NCBI GenBank assembly: GCA_031422295.1 | Contig: JANOQM010000024.1 | Span: 1 to 47,034 of the forward strand | DNA: 47,034 nt | Reading direction: 5' to 3' | DNA from: JANOMH01 sp031422295 | Lineage (GTDB): Bacteria > Pseudomonadota > Alphaproteobacteria > Rhodobacterales > Rhodobacteraceae | Notes under the pieces: model-generated | The model's input: only the letters and a program-made list of their open reading frames with translations | Databases searched by the model: none | What the model was told of the DNA's origin: nothing | Position numbers and translations under genes: made by a program | Shown here: piece by piece, positions 33,472 through 42,526 of the stretch | Numbering within the stretch: the stretch's first letter is position 1 | Layout: the number at the start of each line of letters is the position of its first letter

Positions 33472-34563
33472 ATGACCAAAACGCTGCCCATCCGCGCCGA
33501 AATGCGCCTGCCCACCACCGATCTGCGCGCCGACCTGCCGTTTTTCGGCAAAGTTCTGGGGATGCATCTGGAGTCCATCTACCCTGCCGATAATCCGTCA
33601 GTCGCGGTATTTTCGGGGCATGGGTTGCGCGTTCGGTTGGTGGAAGCCATGACAGATACGCCCGGACTGATCCGGATTTTGACCGATGATACTGGTTTTG
33701 CAGACGGTGCTCGGGCGCTGACTGCCCCTGGCGGTACCCGGGTCGAGGTTGATGCACTCAACCCGCCGCTGATCCTACCCCCGACAGAACATGCGTTTGT
33801 TGTCCGGCGTTTGGCCGATCAGGCCCCTTGGGTGATTGGCCGCGCCGGCATGCATTACCGTGACCTTGTGCCAACCCGTCTGGGCGGTGCGATCATCGCC
33901 AGTCACATTCGTATTCCAGACGGCGGGCCGGTGCCGGATATGGTGCATTATCATAAAGTTGGATTTCAGCTGATTTTCTGCATCAAGGGCTGGGTCGATG
34001 TGGTGTACGAAGATCAGGGTCCCGCGATCCGGCTGACGGCGGGCGATTGTTTCATCCAGCCACCCGAAATCCGCCATCGCGTCTTGCATGCCAGCGACGG
34101 GATTGAAGTGATCGAAATTGGTGTGCCGGCGGATCATGTGACCGAAATTGACCATGAGCTGACTTTGCCGACGTCGCACTTGCGGCCAGACCGGGAATGG
34201 CAGGGCCAAAGGTTTGTGCATAATGTCGGGGCCACTGCTGTTTGGGGGGCATTCCGCCAGCCCGGCTATGTCGCGCGTGACACCACGATCAACGACTGCA
34301 CCAAAGGCATGGCTGGTGTGGTTGTGGTTCGAAAAGGGACAGGAAACCCGGGTTGGACGACGCATACGGCCGATATTGCGTTCGGTTTTGTCATCTCCGG
34401 GTCAATGCGACTAGAAGGGCAGGGCAATACCCCGTTCCACCTCAGCCCCGGTGATGCCTTTGTTATTCCGCCCGGTATGGCGACACATTGGGCCGATCCG
34501 TCGGATGATTTTGAACTGCTGGAAGTGACGTTGCCCGGACAGTTCACCACAACACTTGTATAG
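33472..34563 (+). CDS. VOC-bicupin fusion protein, first gene of the nucleoside operon
   Basis: A 363-aa cytoplasmic protein. Its first 60 or so residues look like the start of a VOC domain (MRLPTTDLRADLPFFGKVLGM). Two cupin domains follow: one near residues 140-215 with DMVHYHKVGFQLIF and PPEIRHRV, and one near 275-355 with GWTTHTADIAFGFVISG and PPGMATHWAD. Cupins usually bind a metal; the substrate is unknown. The ATG at 33472 has AGGG 7 bp upstream. It is 9 bp upstream of cdd in a six-gene operon for nucleoside breakdown, so a role in sugar or base handling is plausible but unproved. Confidence 0.8.
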   Translation: MTKTLPIRAEMRLPTTDLRADLPFFGKVLGMHLESIYPADNPSVAVFSGHGLRVRLVEAMTDTPGLIRILTDDTGFADGARALTAPGGTRVEVDALNPPLILPPTEHAFVVRRLADQAPWVIGRAGMHYRDLVPTRLGGAIIASHIRIPDGGPVPDMVHYHKVGFQLIFCIKGWVDVVYEDQGPAIRLTAGDCFIQPPEIRHRVLHASDGIEVIEIGVPADHVTEIDHELTLPTSHLRPDREWQGQRFVHNVGATAVWGAFRQPGYVARDTTINDCTKGMAGVVVVRKGTGNPGWTTHTADIAFGFVISGSMRLEGQGNTPFHLSPGDAFVIPPGMATHWADPSDDFELLEVTLPGQFTTTLV

Positions 34564-34572
34564 GAGTGACCC

Positions 34573-34965
34573 ATGTCCCTTGTCGATCTTGCGCGCGCCG
34601 TGCGGCTGAACGCCTATGCGCCCTATTCGAATTTCAAGGTCGGGGCGGCGATCCGCGCAACCTCGGGCGCTATCTATACCGGGGTCAACGTGGAAAACGT
34701 GGCCTATCCCGAGGGGACCTGCGCCGAGGCGGGCGCGATTGCCGCCATGATCGCGGCAGGTGACACGGAAATTGCTGCCGTTGCGGTGATTGCCGACAGC
34801 CCGATCCCCGTGTCGCCCTGTGGTGGATGTCGTCAAAAACTGGCCGAATTTGGCAAAGGCGATGTCTCGGTAACGCTGGCCACGACCGATGGATTGCTGC
34901 AGAACACCACGCTGGCCGAACTTTTGCCGGGCGCATTCACCGCGGAATTTATGGAGCGGACCTGA
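34573..34965 (+). CDS. cdd: cytidine deaminase
   Basis: Cdd, 130 aa, a zinc enzyme that converts cytidine and deoxycytidine to uridine and deoxyuridine. Zinc ligands are Cys50 in TCAEAG and Cys83/Cys86 in PCGGC; Glu52 is the catalytic acid. The size and motifs fit the tetrameric bacterial type. The stop overlaps the start of deoA by one base (TGATG). Confidence 0.95.
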   Translation: MSLVDLARAVRLNAYAPYSNFKVGAAIRATSGAIYTGVNVENVAYPEGTCAEAGAIAAMIAAGDTEIAAVAVIADSPIPVSPCGGCRQKLAEFGKGDVSVTLATTDGLLQNTTLAELLPGAFTAEFMERT

Positions 34966-36266
34966 TGGACGCGCGCGCAATCATCGCCAAGTTACGCCGC
35001 AAAGTGACCCCATCGACAGCCGAGTTATTGTGGTTCGCCAATGGTTTGGCTACCGGAGACGTGTCCGACGCGCAGGCCGGGGCGTTTGCCATGGCAGTCT
35101 GCCTGAACGGCCTAGGCGAAACCGGGCGCGTGGCGCTGACAAATGGTATGCGCGCTTCAGGCGATGTCCTGAAATGGGATCTGCCGGGGTTCGTGCTGGA
35201 TAAACATTCCACCGGCGGTCTGGGCGATTGCACCTCGCTTTTGCTGGCCCCGGCATTGGCGGCCTGTGGCGTTTATGTCCCGATGATATCAGGGCGCGGG
35301 CTGGGTCATACCGGCGGCACATTGGACAAGATGGAGGCGATCCCCGGCGTCAAAGCGCAGGTATCCGAGGCGAAATTGCGCGCCGTAACCGCCAAAGTCG
35401 GCTGCGCCATTGTCGGGGCCACCGGGCGGATTGCCCCCGCTGACAAGCGGCTCTATGCAATACGGGATGTGACCGGCACGGTGGAAAGCATTGATCTGAT
35501 CACCGCCTCGATCCTGTCTAAAAAACTGGCTGCTGGGCTGCAGGGCCTTGTTCTGGATGTCAAATCCGGGTCCGGCGCATTCATGAAAACCGATGAAGAC
35601 GCGCGGGCGCTGGCGCAGGCTTTGGTCAGCACCGCCAATGGGGCGGGTTGTCCGACCGCCGCCTTTATCACCGATATGGACGAGCCATTGTGCCCCGCCT
35701 TGGGCAATGCCGTCGAGGTGGCGCTGTGCATGGAGGTGTTGGCGGGCAACCGGTTGGCCGCGCCGCGCCTGACCGACCTGACCATCGCGTTGGGCGGCCG
35801 TCTGCTGGCGCTGAAAGGCGAGGCCGAGGGCGAGGCGGAAGAACGCATTGCCGAGGCCCTGTCATCAGGCCGGGCGATGACGCATTTCGCGTCGATGATT
35901 GCCGAATTGGGCGGCCCGCCGGATATGGCCGAGGATTGGCGCACGCATCTGCCCGCCGCCCCGATCATTGGTGATGTTTTCGCGCGCGAGGCCGGGTTTA
36001 TCAACGCGATGGACGGCGAAGCTTTGGGTTTGGCCGTGGTCGCCATGGGCGGCGGGCGGCGGATCGAAACCGACAAGATTGACCCGTCGGTTGGTCTGAC
36101 AGACGTAGTGGCATTGGGGGCGCGTGTCGAACGCGGCCAACCGATTGCCACGATCCATGCCCGCGACGATGACAGCGCCGAGGCTGCGGCCCGGGCGATT
36201 ATGGCCGCTGTGACGATTGGCGACGCGCCAGTTGTCAGGCCGTTGATCCGCGAAAGGATTGGCTGA
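34965..36266 (+). CDS. deoA: thymidine phosphorylase
   Basis: DeoA, 433 aa, splits thymidine and deoxyuridine with phosphate into base and deoxyribose 1-phosphate. The pyrimidine nucleoside phosphorylase signature lies from Lys80 (KHSTGGLGD) to GRGLGHTGGTLDK. It follows cdd and overlaps deoB by one base. The longer open frame upstream overlaps cdd and is not the start. Confidence 0.96.
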   Translation: MDARAIIAKLRRKVTPSTAELLWFANGLATGDVSDAQAGAFAMAVCLNGLGETGRVALTNGMRASGDVLKWDLPGFVLDKHSTGGLGDCTSLLLAPALAACGVYVPMISGRGLGHTGGTLDKMEAIPGVKAQVSEAKLRAVTAKVGCAIVGATGRIAPADKRLYAIRDVTGTVESIDLITASILSKKLAAGLQGLVLDVKSGSGAFMKTDEDARALAQALVSTANGAGCPTAAFITDMDEPLCPALGNAVEVALCMEVLAGNRLAAPRLTDLTIALGGRLLALKGEAEGEAEERIAEALSSGRAMTHFASMIAELGGPPDMAEDWRTHLPAAPIIGDVFAREAGFINAMDGEALGLAVVAMGGGRRIETDKIDPSVGLTDVVALGARVERGQPIATIHARDDDSAEAAARAIMAAVTIGDAPVVRPLIRERIG

Positions 36267-37444
36267 TGCCGCGGGCGTTTTTGGTTGTCATCGATTCAGT
36301 CGGGATTGGCGGCGCGCCAGATGCTGCAAGCTATTTTAATGGATTAACGCCTGATACCGGGGCCAATACGCTGGGCCATATCGCGCAAAAGGTGCCGTTG
36401 CAGGTGGCAGCACTGGACGCGATGGGACTTGGCGCCGCGCTAAAACTGGCCTCCGGCCTTGACGTTCCGGGCCTTGGAGCTGTGCCCACCGGTGCCTGGG
36501 GGGCGGCGACCGAAGTGTCGCGCGGCAAGGATACACCGTCAGGCCATTGGGAACTGGCGGGCGTGCCGGTGCCGTGGGACTGGCATTATTTCCCCGATAC
36601 CGACCCGTGTTTTCCTGATGATCTGGTGGTCAATGTCTGCCTTGCCGCCGGGACGGGTGGGATTTTGGGCAACCGCCATGCCTCGGGAACCACGATCATC
36701 GCGGACGAAGGCGCGCGGCACCTGAAAACCGGCTGGCCGATTTGCTATACTTCGGCGGATTCGGTGTTCCAGATTGCGGCCCACGAAGACAGCTTTGGGT
36801 TGGACCGCTTGCTGAAGCTTTGCGCCGATATCGCGCCGACGCTTCATGCAATGCGGATAGGCCGGGTGATTGCGCGGCCATTTGTTGGAACGGTTGAGGG
36901 TGGTTTCACCCGCACTGCCAACCGGCATGACTATGCTATTGACCCGCCAGCGCCTACTTTGTGCGACTGGGTTCACGCAGCCGGGCGACATGTCTATGCC
37001 ATTGGAAAGATTGGCGATATATTCTCGATGAAGGGCATAGATGAGGTACGTAAAGGCCGCGACCTGGCGTTGATGGGGCATTTGCGTGATCTTGTCCTCG
37101 ATGCCGCCCACGGGTCACTGACATTTGCCAATTTCGTCGAGTTTGACAGCGAATACGGGCATCGGCGCGATGTGCAGGGATATGCCCGGCATCTGGAATG
37201 GTTTAATGCTGAACTATCCGACCTTTTGCCGCAGTTGCGCCCGGATGATCTGCTGATAATTACGGCTGATCACGGCAATGATCCAACTTGGGTGGGCACT
37301 GACCACACCCGCGAACGTGTGCCAGTTCTTGTGCATGGCATTGGGCCCAAGCCGTTGGGCCAGTTGGCATTTACTGACATCGCCGCCAGCATTGCGGCCC
37401 ATCTTGACGTACCGGCGCAAGGGCCGGGAAGGAGTTTCCTATGA
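36266..37444 (+). CDS. deoB: phosphopentomutase
   Basis: DeoB, 392 aa, interconverts (deoxy)ribose 1- and 5-phosphates using two manganese ions. The metal and catalytic elements are DSVGIGGAPDA at 10-20, the phosphorylated Thr90 in GKDTPSGHWE, and the late DHGNDPTWVGTDHTRE. It takes the product of deoA. Its stop overlaps the start of add by 4 bp. Confidence 0.96.
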   Translation: MPRAFLVVIDSVGIGGAPDAASYFNGLTPDTGANTLGHIAQKVPLQVAALDAMGLGAALKLASGLDVPGLGAVPTGAWGAATEVSRGKDTPSGHWELAGVPVPWDWHYFPDTDPCFPDDLVVNVCLAAGTGGILGNRHASGTTIIADEGARHLKTGWPICYTSADSVFQIAAHEDSFGLDRLLKLCADIAPTLHAMRIGRVIARPFVGTVEGGFTRTANRHDYAIDPPAPTLCDWVHAAGRHVYAIGKIGDIFSMKGIDEVRKGRDLALMGHLRDLVLDAAHGSLTFANFVEFDSEYGHRRDVQGYARHLEWFNAELSDLLPQLRPDDLLIITADHGNDPTWVGTDHTRERVPVLVHGIGPKPLGQLAFTDIAASIAAHLDVPAQGPGRSFL

Positions 37445-38427
37445 GCCATAAATCCATGCCGAAAGTCGAATTGCATCTGCATCTGGAGGGCGGCGCACCT
37501 GCGGCGTTCATCGCCGGACTGGCGCGGGAAAAGCATATTGATATCAGTGGGATATTCGACGAAAAGGGTGGTTATAAATACCGCGATTTCGACCATTTTC
37601 TGCAAGTTTACGAGGCCGCTTGCACCACCCTGACCGGCCCCGAGGAATTTCGCCGTCTGACCCTTGCTGTGCTTGAGCAAGCGGCGTTGCATGGCGTCGT
37701 TTATACCGAAACCTTCCTCACACCAGATTTTTGCGGCGGCGGCGATTTGGTCGCCTGGCGTGATTATCTGGCCGCGATTGAAGACGCCGCAGCACAGGCC
37801 GAACGGACCATGGGCATAACAATGCGCGGCATTGTGACCTGTGTCCGGCATTTCGGTCCAGAGCAATCCAAGGCCACTGCGCGCTGTGCCGTGGAAACCC
37901 ATGGGCCGTTCATTACCGGGTTTGGCATGGGCGGGGCCGAAATGCTGGGTCGCCCCAAGGATTTTACTTATGCTTTTGATATGGCACGCGAAGCTGGGCT
38001 AAGTCTGACCTGCCACGCTGGCGAATGGGGGGGGCCAGATATGGTTGCCGACACCATCCGAGATTTGAAACCGGCCCGCATTGGCCATGGGGTGAACTGT
38101 CATACTGACCTTGCCCTAGTCGATCAGATTGCCGAAACCGGCGTGGTGCTTGAGGTATGTCCGGGATCAAATGTGTTTCTGGGCGTTGCCAAGTCATGGC
38201 AGGCACATCCGATCAATAAGCTGCGCGAACGCGGTGTCAAAGTCACTGTTTCAACCGATGACCCGCCGTTTTTCAACACCACAATGACCCGCGAATATGA
38301 CATGCTCGCCCGGACGTTCGACTGGGACGACACCGATTTCCGCGCTTTGAACCAAACCGCCCTTGACGCCGCATTCTGTGACGCCGAAACCAAAGCCCGT
38401 ATCGCAAAGTTGCTGGAGGCCGCATGA
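37441..38427 (+). CDS. add: adenosine deaminase
   Basis: Add, 328 aa, converts adenosine to inosine with a zinc ion. The ligands are His12 and His14 in LHLHLEG, a His in TCHAGEWGG, and Asp in VSTDDPPFF; IGHGVNC is also present. It is embedded in the operon by a 4-bp overlap on each side (deoB and upp). Cytosolic adenine-type deaminases related to Add are possible, but the sequence fits Add best. Confidence 0.92.
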   Translation: MSHKSMPKVELHLHLEGGAPAAFIAGLAREKHIDISGIFDEKGGYKYRDFDHFLQVYEAACTTLTGPEEFRRLTLAVLEQAALHGVVYTETFLTPDFCGGGDLVAWRDYLAAIEDAAAQAERTMGITMRGIVTCVRHFGPEQSKATARCAVETHGPFITGFGMGGAEMLGRPKDFTYAFDMAREAGLSLTCHAGEWGGPDMVADTIRDLKPARIGHGVNCHTDLALVDQIAETGVVLEVCPGSNVFLGVAKSWQAHPINKLRERGVKVTVSTDDPPFFNTTMTREYDMLARTFDWDDTDFRALNQTALDAAFCDAETKARIAKLLEAA

Positions 38428-39068
38428 CTGCCCATCTGACCCCCCATTTGACTATCGTTGATCACCCACTGGTGCAGCACAAACTGACACTTATGCGCGA
38501 ACATGACACGTCAACCGCATCATTCCGGCAGCTGTTGCGCGAGATTAGCCTGCTGTTGGCCTATGAGGTAACGCGCGGCCTGCCAATGACGACCAAACGG
38601 ATCATGACGCCCTTGTGCGAGATGGATGCGCCGATGATCGAAGGCAAAAAACTGGCTCTGATCTCGATTTTACGGGCGGGAAACGGACTGTTGGACGGCA
38701 TTCTGGAACTGATCCCGGCGGCGCGGGTGGGCTTTGTCGGGCTGTACCGCGACCCCGAAACCCTGCAACCGGTGCAATATTACTTCAAAGTGCCCACCCA
38801 ACTTGAGGATCGCGTAGTGATTGTTGTCGATCCAATGCTGGCTACCGGTAATTCTTCGGCGGCGGCTGTTGATTTATTAAAGAACGCAGGTGCCAAAAAT
38901 ATCCGGTTCCTATGTCTTCTGGCCGCCCCCGAAGGCATCGCCCGGATGAAGGCCGCCCATCCTGATGTCCCAATCGTCACAGCGGCGGTAGACAGTCATT
39001 TAAATGACCATGGATATATTGTACCTGGCCTAGGGGATGCGGGAGACCGGATGTTTGGCACAAAATAG
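38424..39068 (+). CDS. upp: uracil phosphoribosyltransferase
   Basis: Upp, 214 aa, makes UMP from uracil and PRPP. The PRPP-binding loop is VVDPMLATGNSSAAAVD at about 133-149, and the uracil-binding end is DHGYIVPGLGDAGDR. It is the last gene of the operon and salvages the uracil released by deoA after cytidine deamination. Confidence 0.96.
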   Translation: MTAHLTPHLTIVDHPLVQHKLTLMREHDTSTASFRQLLREISLLLAYEVTRGLPMTTKRIMTPLCEMDAPMIEGKKLALISILRAGNGLLDGILELIPAARVGFVGLYRDPETLQPVQYYFKVPTQLEDRVVIVVDPMLATGNSSAAAVDLLKNAGAKNIRFLCLLAAPEGIARMKAAHPDVPIVTAAVDSHLNDHGYIVPGLGDAGDRMFGTK

Positions 39069-39145
39069 AGGCTCAATCGGGCATAATCCCTTTACAGTAT
39101 AGTGATTGTAAGGCAAGCTGACACAATATCTTGTGGGAGTTTTGC

Positions 39146-40351
39146 ATGCCTTTGTCACGCCTTGCTGCGCTGGCCTTGATCAGCCTCAATTTTGGGCAAA
39201 CAGCCCTTGCGCAGTCCAGCGGACTGGTGTTGCCTGCAGAATTTCCACCCGCCAGCTATACTGGCAACCAATATATAGACAGTGCGGGCTGCGCGTTTAT
39301 CCGCGCCGGGATATCCGGGACAGTGACATGGGTACCGCGGGTTAACCGGGACCGGTCACAATTATGCGGGTTCCAACCCTCGTTGGCCAATGCCGCAACC
39401 GTTGCAATCGCGGCAAATGCGGCCGCGGTTGCCGCAGCGCCAGTCATCCGGATCGACACACCACCCCCGTCGGCAATCGCTACCGCAGCGGCTGACCCGA
39501 CGGATATCGGCATTCCGATCAATACAGTCGCCACATTGACCACCCTGCCCGCACCCATGGTTTCGGCTGTCGCGTCGCCTCAGATTATCAGTCTGCCAGC
39601 CGCCCCAGAAGTCGCGCCAGCCGTCACTCTGACCCGGGCCGAAGCCTGCGCCGGACGGACAGGCATCCAACTTGGTTATGTCAGCAGTCTGACGGGGCTG
39701 CCGCTGGATTGCGGCGGCCTGACTGCTGTGTCTGAACCGGCGCCGTCAGTGCAGCCATTGCGGATGACTATGGCCCAGATATGCGCCGATATGGATGCGA
39801 CCGGGCAGCGCTATATGCATGCCGCAACTGGCATTCCCGTCCGGTGCGGCCCGCAAGTGGAATCGCCTTCGGGACTAACCGCACCGTTTGCCGGCGTCGC
39901 AGTTGCACGGACAGGTGACGTTCCGGCATTGAACGGCGTATCGGTGTCGCAAACAGTCAGGCTTGCGGCAGCTGTGGGACCCCCGCCGGGATATGAACCG
40001 GTTTGGAATGACGGGCGGTTGAACCCGAACCGGGGCTTGCCCGAAGGAAATGCGCAGGCCGTGGCGCAAAACGCGTCGTCGGTAAGTTTGTCGGCGATGA
40101 ACCTGCCACAGCCCGTAGCCGTGGGGCATCGGTATGTGCAGGTCGGCACATTCGGCGACCTTGCCAATGCCGACCGCGCTGCGGCCCGCCTGCAAGCGCT
40201 GGGTCTGACCGTTGGGTTTGCAACAATCACGCGGAACGGCGCGCAGTTGCGGATCGTAGCGGTCGGTCCGTTTGACGATGCCGGGGCCCTTCAGGCCGCT
40301 TTGCAAGCCACCCAGTCAGCAGGTTTTTCAGATGCGTTTACCCGGAACTGA
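39146..40351 (+). CDS. SPOR-domain envelope protein with repeated Cys-pair modules
   Basis: A 401-aa secreted protein. A signal peptide ends near residue 22 (ALA-Q). Residues 43-75 form a module from YIDSAGC (Cys49) to DRSQLC (Cys74), with the same 24-residue spacing as in the OmpA-like protein and lipoprotein at 24-25 kb. Two shorter modules follow, Cys168-Cys189 and Cys213-Cys234, both with 20 residues between. An Ala/Pro-rich linker joins them. The last 75 residues are a SPOR domain (GHRYVQVGTFGDLANAD), which binds denuded peptidoglycan. The start has GGGAG 7 bp upstream. Confidence 0.85.
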   Translation: MPLSRLAALALISLNFGQTALAQSSGLVLPAEFPPASYTGNQYIDSAGCAFIRAGISGTVTWVPRVNRDRSQLCGFQPSLANAATVAIAANAAAVAAAPVIRIDTPPPSAIATAAADPTDIGIPINTVATLTTLPAPMVSAVASPQIISLPAAPEVAPAVTLTRAEACAGRTGIQLGYVSSLTGLPLDCGGLTAVSEPAPSVQPLRMTMAQICADMDATGQRYMHAATGIPVRCGPQVESPSGLTAPFAGVAVARTGDVPALNGVSVSQTVRLAAAVGPPPGYEPVWNDGRLNPNRGLPEGNAQAVAQNASSVSLSAMNLPQPVAVGHRYVQVGTFGDLANADRAAARLQALGLTVGFATITRNGAQLRIVAVGPFDDAGALQAALQATQSAGFSDAFTRN

Positions 40352-40384
40352 TCCCGCGAAAAGCGGTTGATTTCTCCCGGAAAA

Positions 40385-40413
40385 GGCCCTGCAGATGATC
40401 GCGGGGCTTTTTC
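40385..40413 (+). terminator. rho-independent terminator after the SPOR gene
   Basis: GGCCCTGC-agatgatc-GCGGGGCT followed by TTTTT. The stem has 7-8 pairs with one G-U. It lies 34 bp after the SPOR gene stop and just before the convergent gene ends. Confidence 0.7.
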
Positions 40414-40418
40414 TTTGG

Positions 40419-41447
40419 CTAGCCGCCACAGATCCCCTGCAAGCTGATCCAGTCCCCATCATTCAGAATCTCGGGCGCAGCCTGCCCGGAAAACGGGTCA
40501 GCCTCGATCAGATCCGTAACGGTTTCCCCAGTGACATCAATTGTATAGGCCCATGCGGTCAGGGACACGCGGGCGGCGGTAAAGGCGGGGACGAGTGTGT
40601 CGGCACTCGCACGCGGTTGGGCACCGGATAGCAAGGTTGCAGCATGGTTTTGCAAAATGCCGGTGGGAATGTCGCCTGTGGTCAAAAGCCGGATAGTGGT
40701 CATTAACCCGGCCTCGGTCAGGATCGGGGTCAGAGGATCGGAATGGCCGCGCAGCGCCGTCACGCCCAGTATGTGACCAGCCAGCACCGCTGGTTCATCC
40801 GCTGTTTCAACTAATGATTGACCCAGTACGATAATCCCACCGGGAAGGTCTAGCACATGGGTCAATCCGCCGTCTGGACCATCCGGGATAACCACGATCT
40901 GGCCGCCCGCTGCACCAAACAATCGCTCGCTCAGTTGTGCCAGCGCCTGTGTGCCCAACGGATCGCGGCAGGTCGGGCTGGTCAGCCGCTGTATATGGCC
41001 AAGCAATGTGGCCCCGATTTCAGACCGTTTGACGGCAGGGATCACCTGCAATGTCTGCCGCGTTAACGCGCCGGGCACCCAGAACAGGCCCAGCCCGACG
41101 ATCAGCGCCGCGCTGAAGGCAATACCGGCATTGCGCAATCGCCCCGGACGCGGGTGGTTGCGGGTCACGCTGCGCAGAACCTTGTCAATCGCCCCGATCA
41201 TCAGATCATCGGTCAGTTCCAGAGTTTCTATTGCGGCTGCATCGGGGCTGTAAAGCGCGGGCATCTCGCCCGGATTGATCCGGCGCATCGCGGGCATCGA
41301 CCAATGGGTCAGGGGGCGGCCTGCATTGTCGGCGAACACTAGGGTTGCCTCGCCGAAAAACACGCCAACTTCGCGGCGCTGCCCGTCAGCAGTGTCGCGC
41401 CACAAACCGCCGCATTCCAGCCGCGCGTATTCTTTCAGTGCTGTCAT
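40419..41447 (-). CDS. M48-like membrane protein lacking the zinc motif
   Basis: A 342-aa protein. Residues 1-100 are a cytoplasmic domain, one transmembrane helix spans about residues 107-126, and the rest is extracytoplasmic. Around residues 201-233 it resembles M48 metallopeptidases (LPGGIIVLGQ...ADEPAVLAGHILGV), but where active enzymes have HExxH it has GHILG. It is probably not a zinc protease. Other family hallmarks, such as a second Glu helix, were not found. It is convergent with the SPOR gene, and I do not know its function. Confidence 0.65.
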   Translation of the reverse strand: MTALKEYARLECGGLWRDTADGQRREVGVFFGEATLVFADNAGRPLTHWSMPAMRRINPGEMPALYSPDAAAIETLELTDDLMIGAIDKVLRSVTRNHPRPGRLRNAGIAFSAALIVGLGLFWVPGALTRQTLQVIPAVKRSEIGATLLGHIQRLTSPTCRDPLGTQALAQLSERLFGAAGGQIVVIPDGPDGGLTHVLDLPGGIIVLGQSLVETADEPAVLAGHILGVTALRGHSDPLTPILTEAGLMTTIRLLTTGDIPTGILQNHAATLLSGAQPRASADTLVPAFTAARVSLTAWAYTIDVTGETVTDLIEADPFSGQAAPEILNDGDWISLQGICGG

Positions 41448-41592
41448 GTCCCTTGGGGCCTGCTCTGCCTCCGTCTTGGGTCTATGTTAGCGCAACAACG
41501 GTGCGATGGGTAGGGCGCAGAATGTAGCCATGTCGCAATTGCCGAACAGTTTGGCGGGGTCGCAGTTGCAGCATTGGCCCCGCCGACTATGC

Positions 41593-41598
41593 TATAAT
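41593..41598 (+). promoter_or_regulatory. perfect -10 box TATAAT before the EamA gene
   Basis: TATAAT stands 20 bp before the ATG at 41618. No good -35 hexamer is found at 16-18 bp, the nearest being TTGCAG 21 bp upstream. Only the -10 is a clear match. Confidence 0.35.
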
Positions 41599-41617
41599 AA
41601 AATACTGGGGCACAATC

Positions 41618-42526
41618 ATGAGTAAACCGGCGCAGGCAGCAATTCTGGTCCTGATGGCAATGGGCCTATTCGGGCTGATTGACAATTTCATGCGGCTAGC
41701 CTCGGCAGATGGCGGGCTTTGGCAGTTCCATTTGCTACGGTCACTTGTGGCTCTGGCCGTGCTGATCCCGATCGCCACCCTGTTGCGGATCAACTTGCGC
41801 CCGTTGAGCCCACGCCGCGTGGCTGCCCGGTCAATGCTAAATGCCAGCGCCATGGTGATCTATTTTGGCTGTCTGGGGTTCATGCCGATTGCACAGGTTG
41901 TGGCCGGGTTATTTACAGCGCCAATCTGGACAGTGATTTTCTCGGTGATGATATTTGGAGAAACCGTAGGGCCACGCAGGGTTTTTGCAGTGCTGCTGGG
42001 CTTTGCAGGGATCATTCTGGCCTTGCGACCCGAGGCTGGAGATATGTCGGTCTGGACTGGGTTGCCGGTCATTGCAGGCGCCCTTTATGGCATGGGAAAT
42101 ATCGTGACGCGGCGCTGGTGCGGGGCCGAGGGGACGCTGACCCTGCTGGCGGTTTTCTTTGCGCTGTTGGGGGTAATCGGCGCGCTGGGGTTAGCGCTGC
42201 TTTGGCTGTTTCCGTTGCCGGTGCCTGCCGGACCAGATGGGTTCATCACGCGCGGCTGGGTCACGCCGACCGCCAATTTTTGGATCGTGACAGTGGTGCA
42301 GGCAATTGGGTCGCTGCTGGGGGTGGGTCTGTCAATCCGGGCCTATCAGATTGCCGAGGCGACCCATGTGGCGGTGTTTGAAAATACCTTGCTGGTGTTC
42401 GCGACGGTTTGGGCAGTGATCCTGTGGGGCGAATGGCCTGACGTATTGGGCCTGTTGGGGCTTGCAATGATAGCGCTGGCCGGTGTGATTATTGCGCTTC
42501 GGTCGGGCCGCTTGGCCCCTGCATGA
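41618..42526 (+). CDS. EamA-family (DMT) transporter
   Basis: A 302-aa membrane protein with ten predicted helices arranged as two EamA repeats of about 140 residues. The first repeat includes QFHLLRSLVALAVLIPI, the second starts about residue 148 with GLPVIAGALYGMGNIV. Members export metabolites or drugs or import substrates; no substrate is implied here. Its stop overlaps the sulfotransferase start by 4 bp, so the two may share a transcript. Confidence 0.88.
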   Translation: MSKPAQAAILVLMAMGLFGLIDNFMRLASADGGLWQFHLLRSLVALAVLIPIATLLRINLRPLSPRRVAARSMLNASAMVIYFGCLGFMPIAQVVAGLFTAPIWTVIFSVMIFGETVGPRRVFAVLLGFAGIILALRPEAGDMSVWTGLPVIAGALYGMGNIVTRRWCGAEGTLTLLAVFFALLGVIGALGLALLWLFPLPVPAGPDGFITRGWVTPTANFWIVTVVQAIGSLLGVGLSIRAYQIAEATHVAVFENTLLVFATVWAVILWGEWPDVLGLLGLAMIALAGVIIALRSGRLAPA

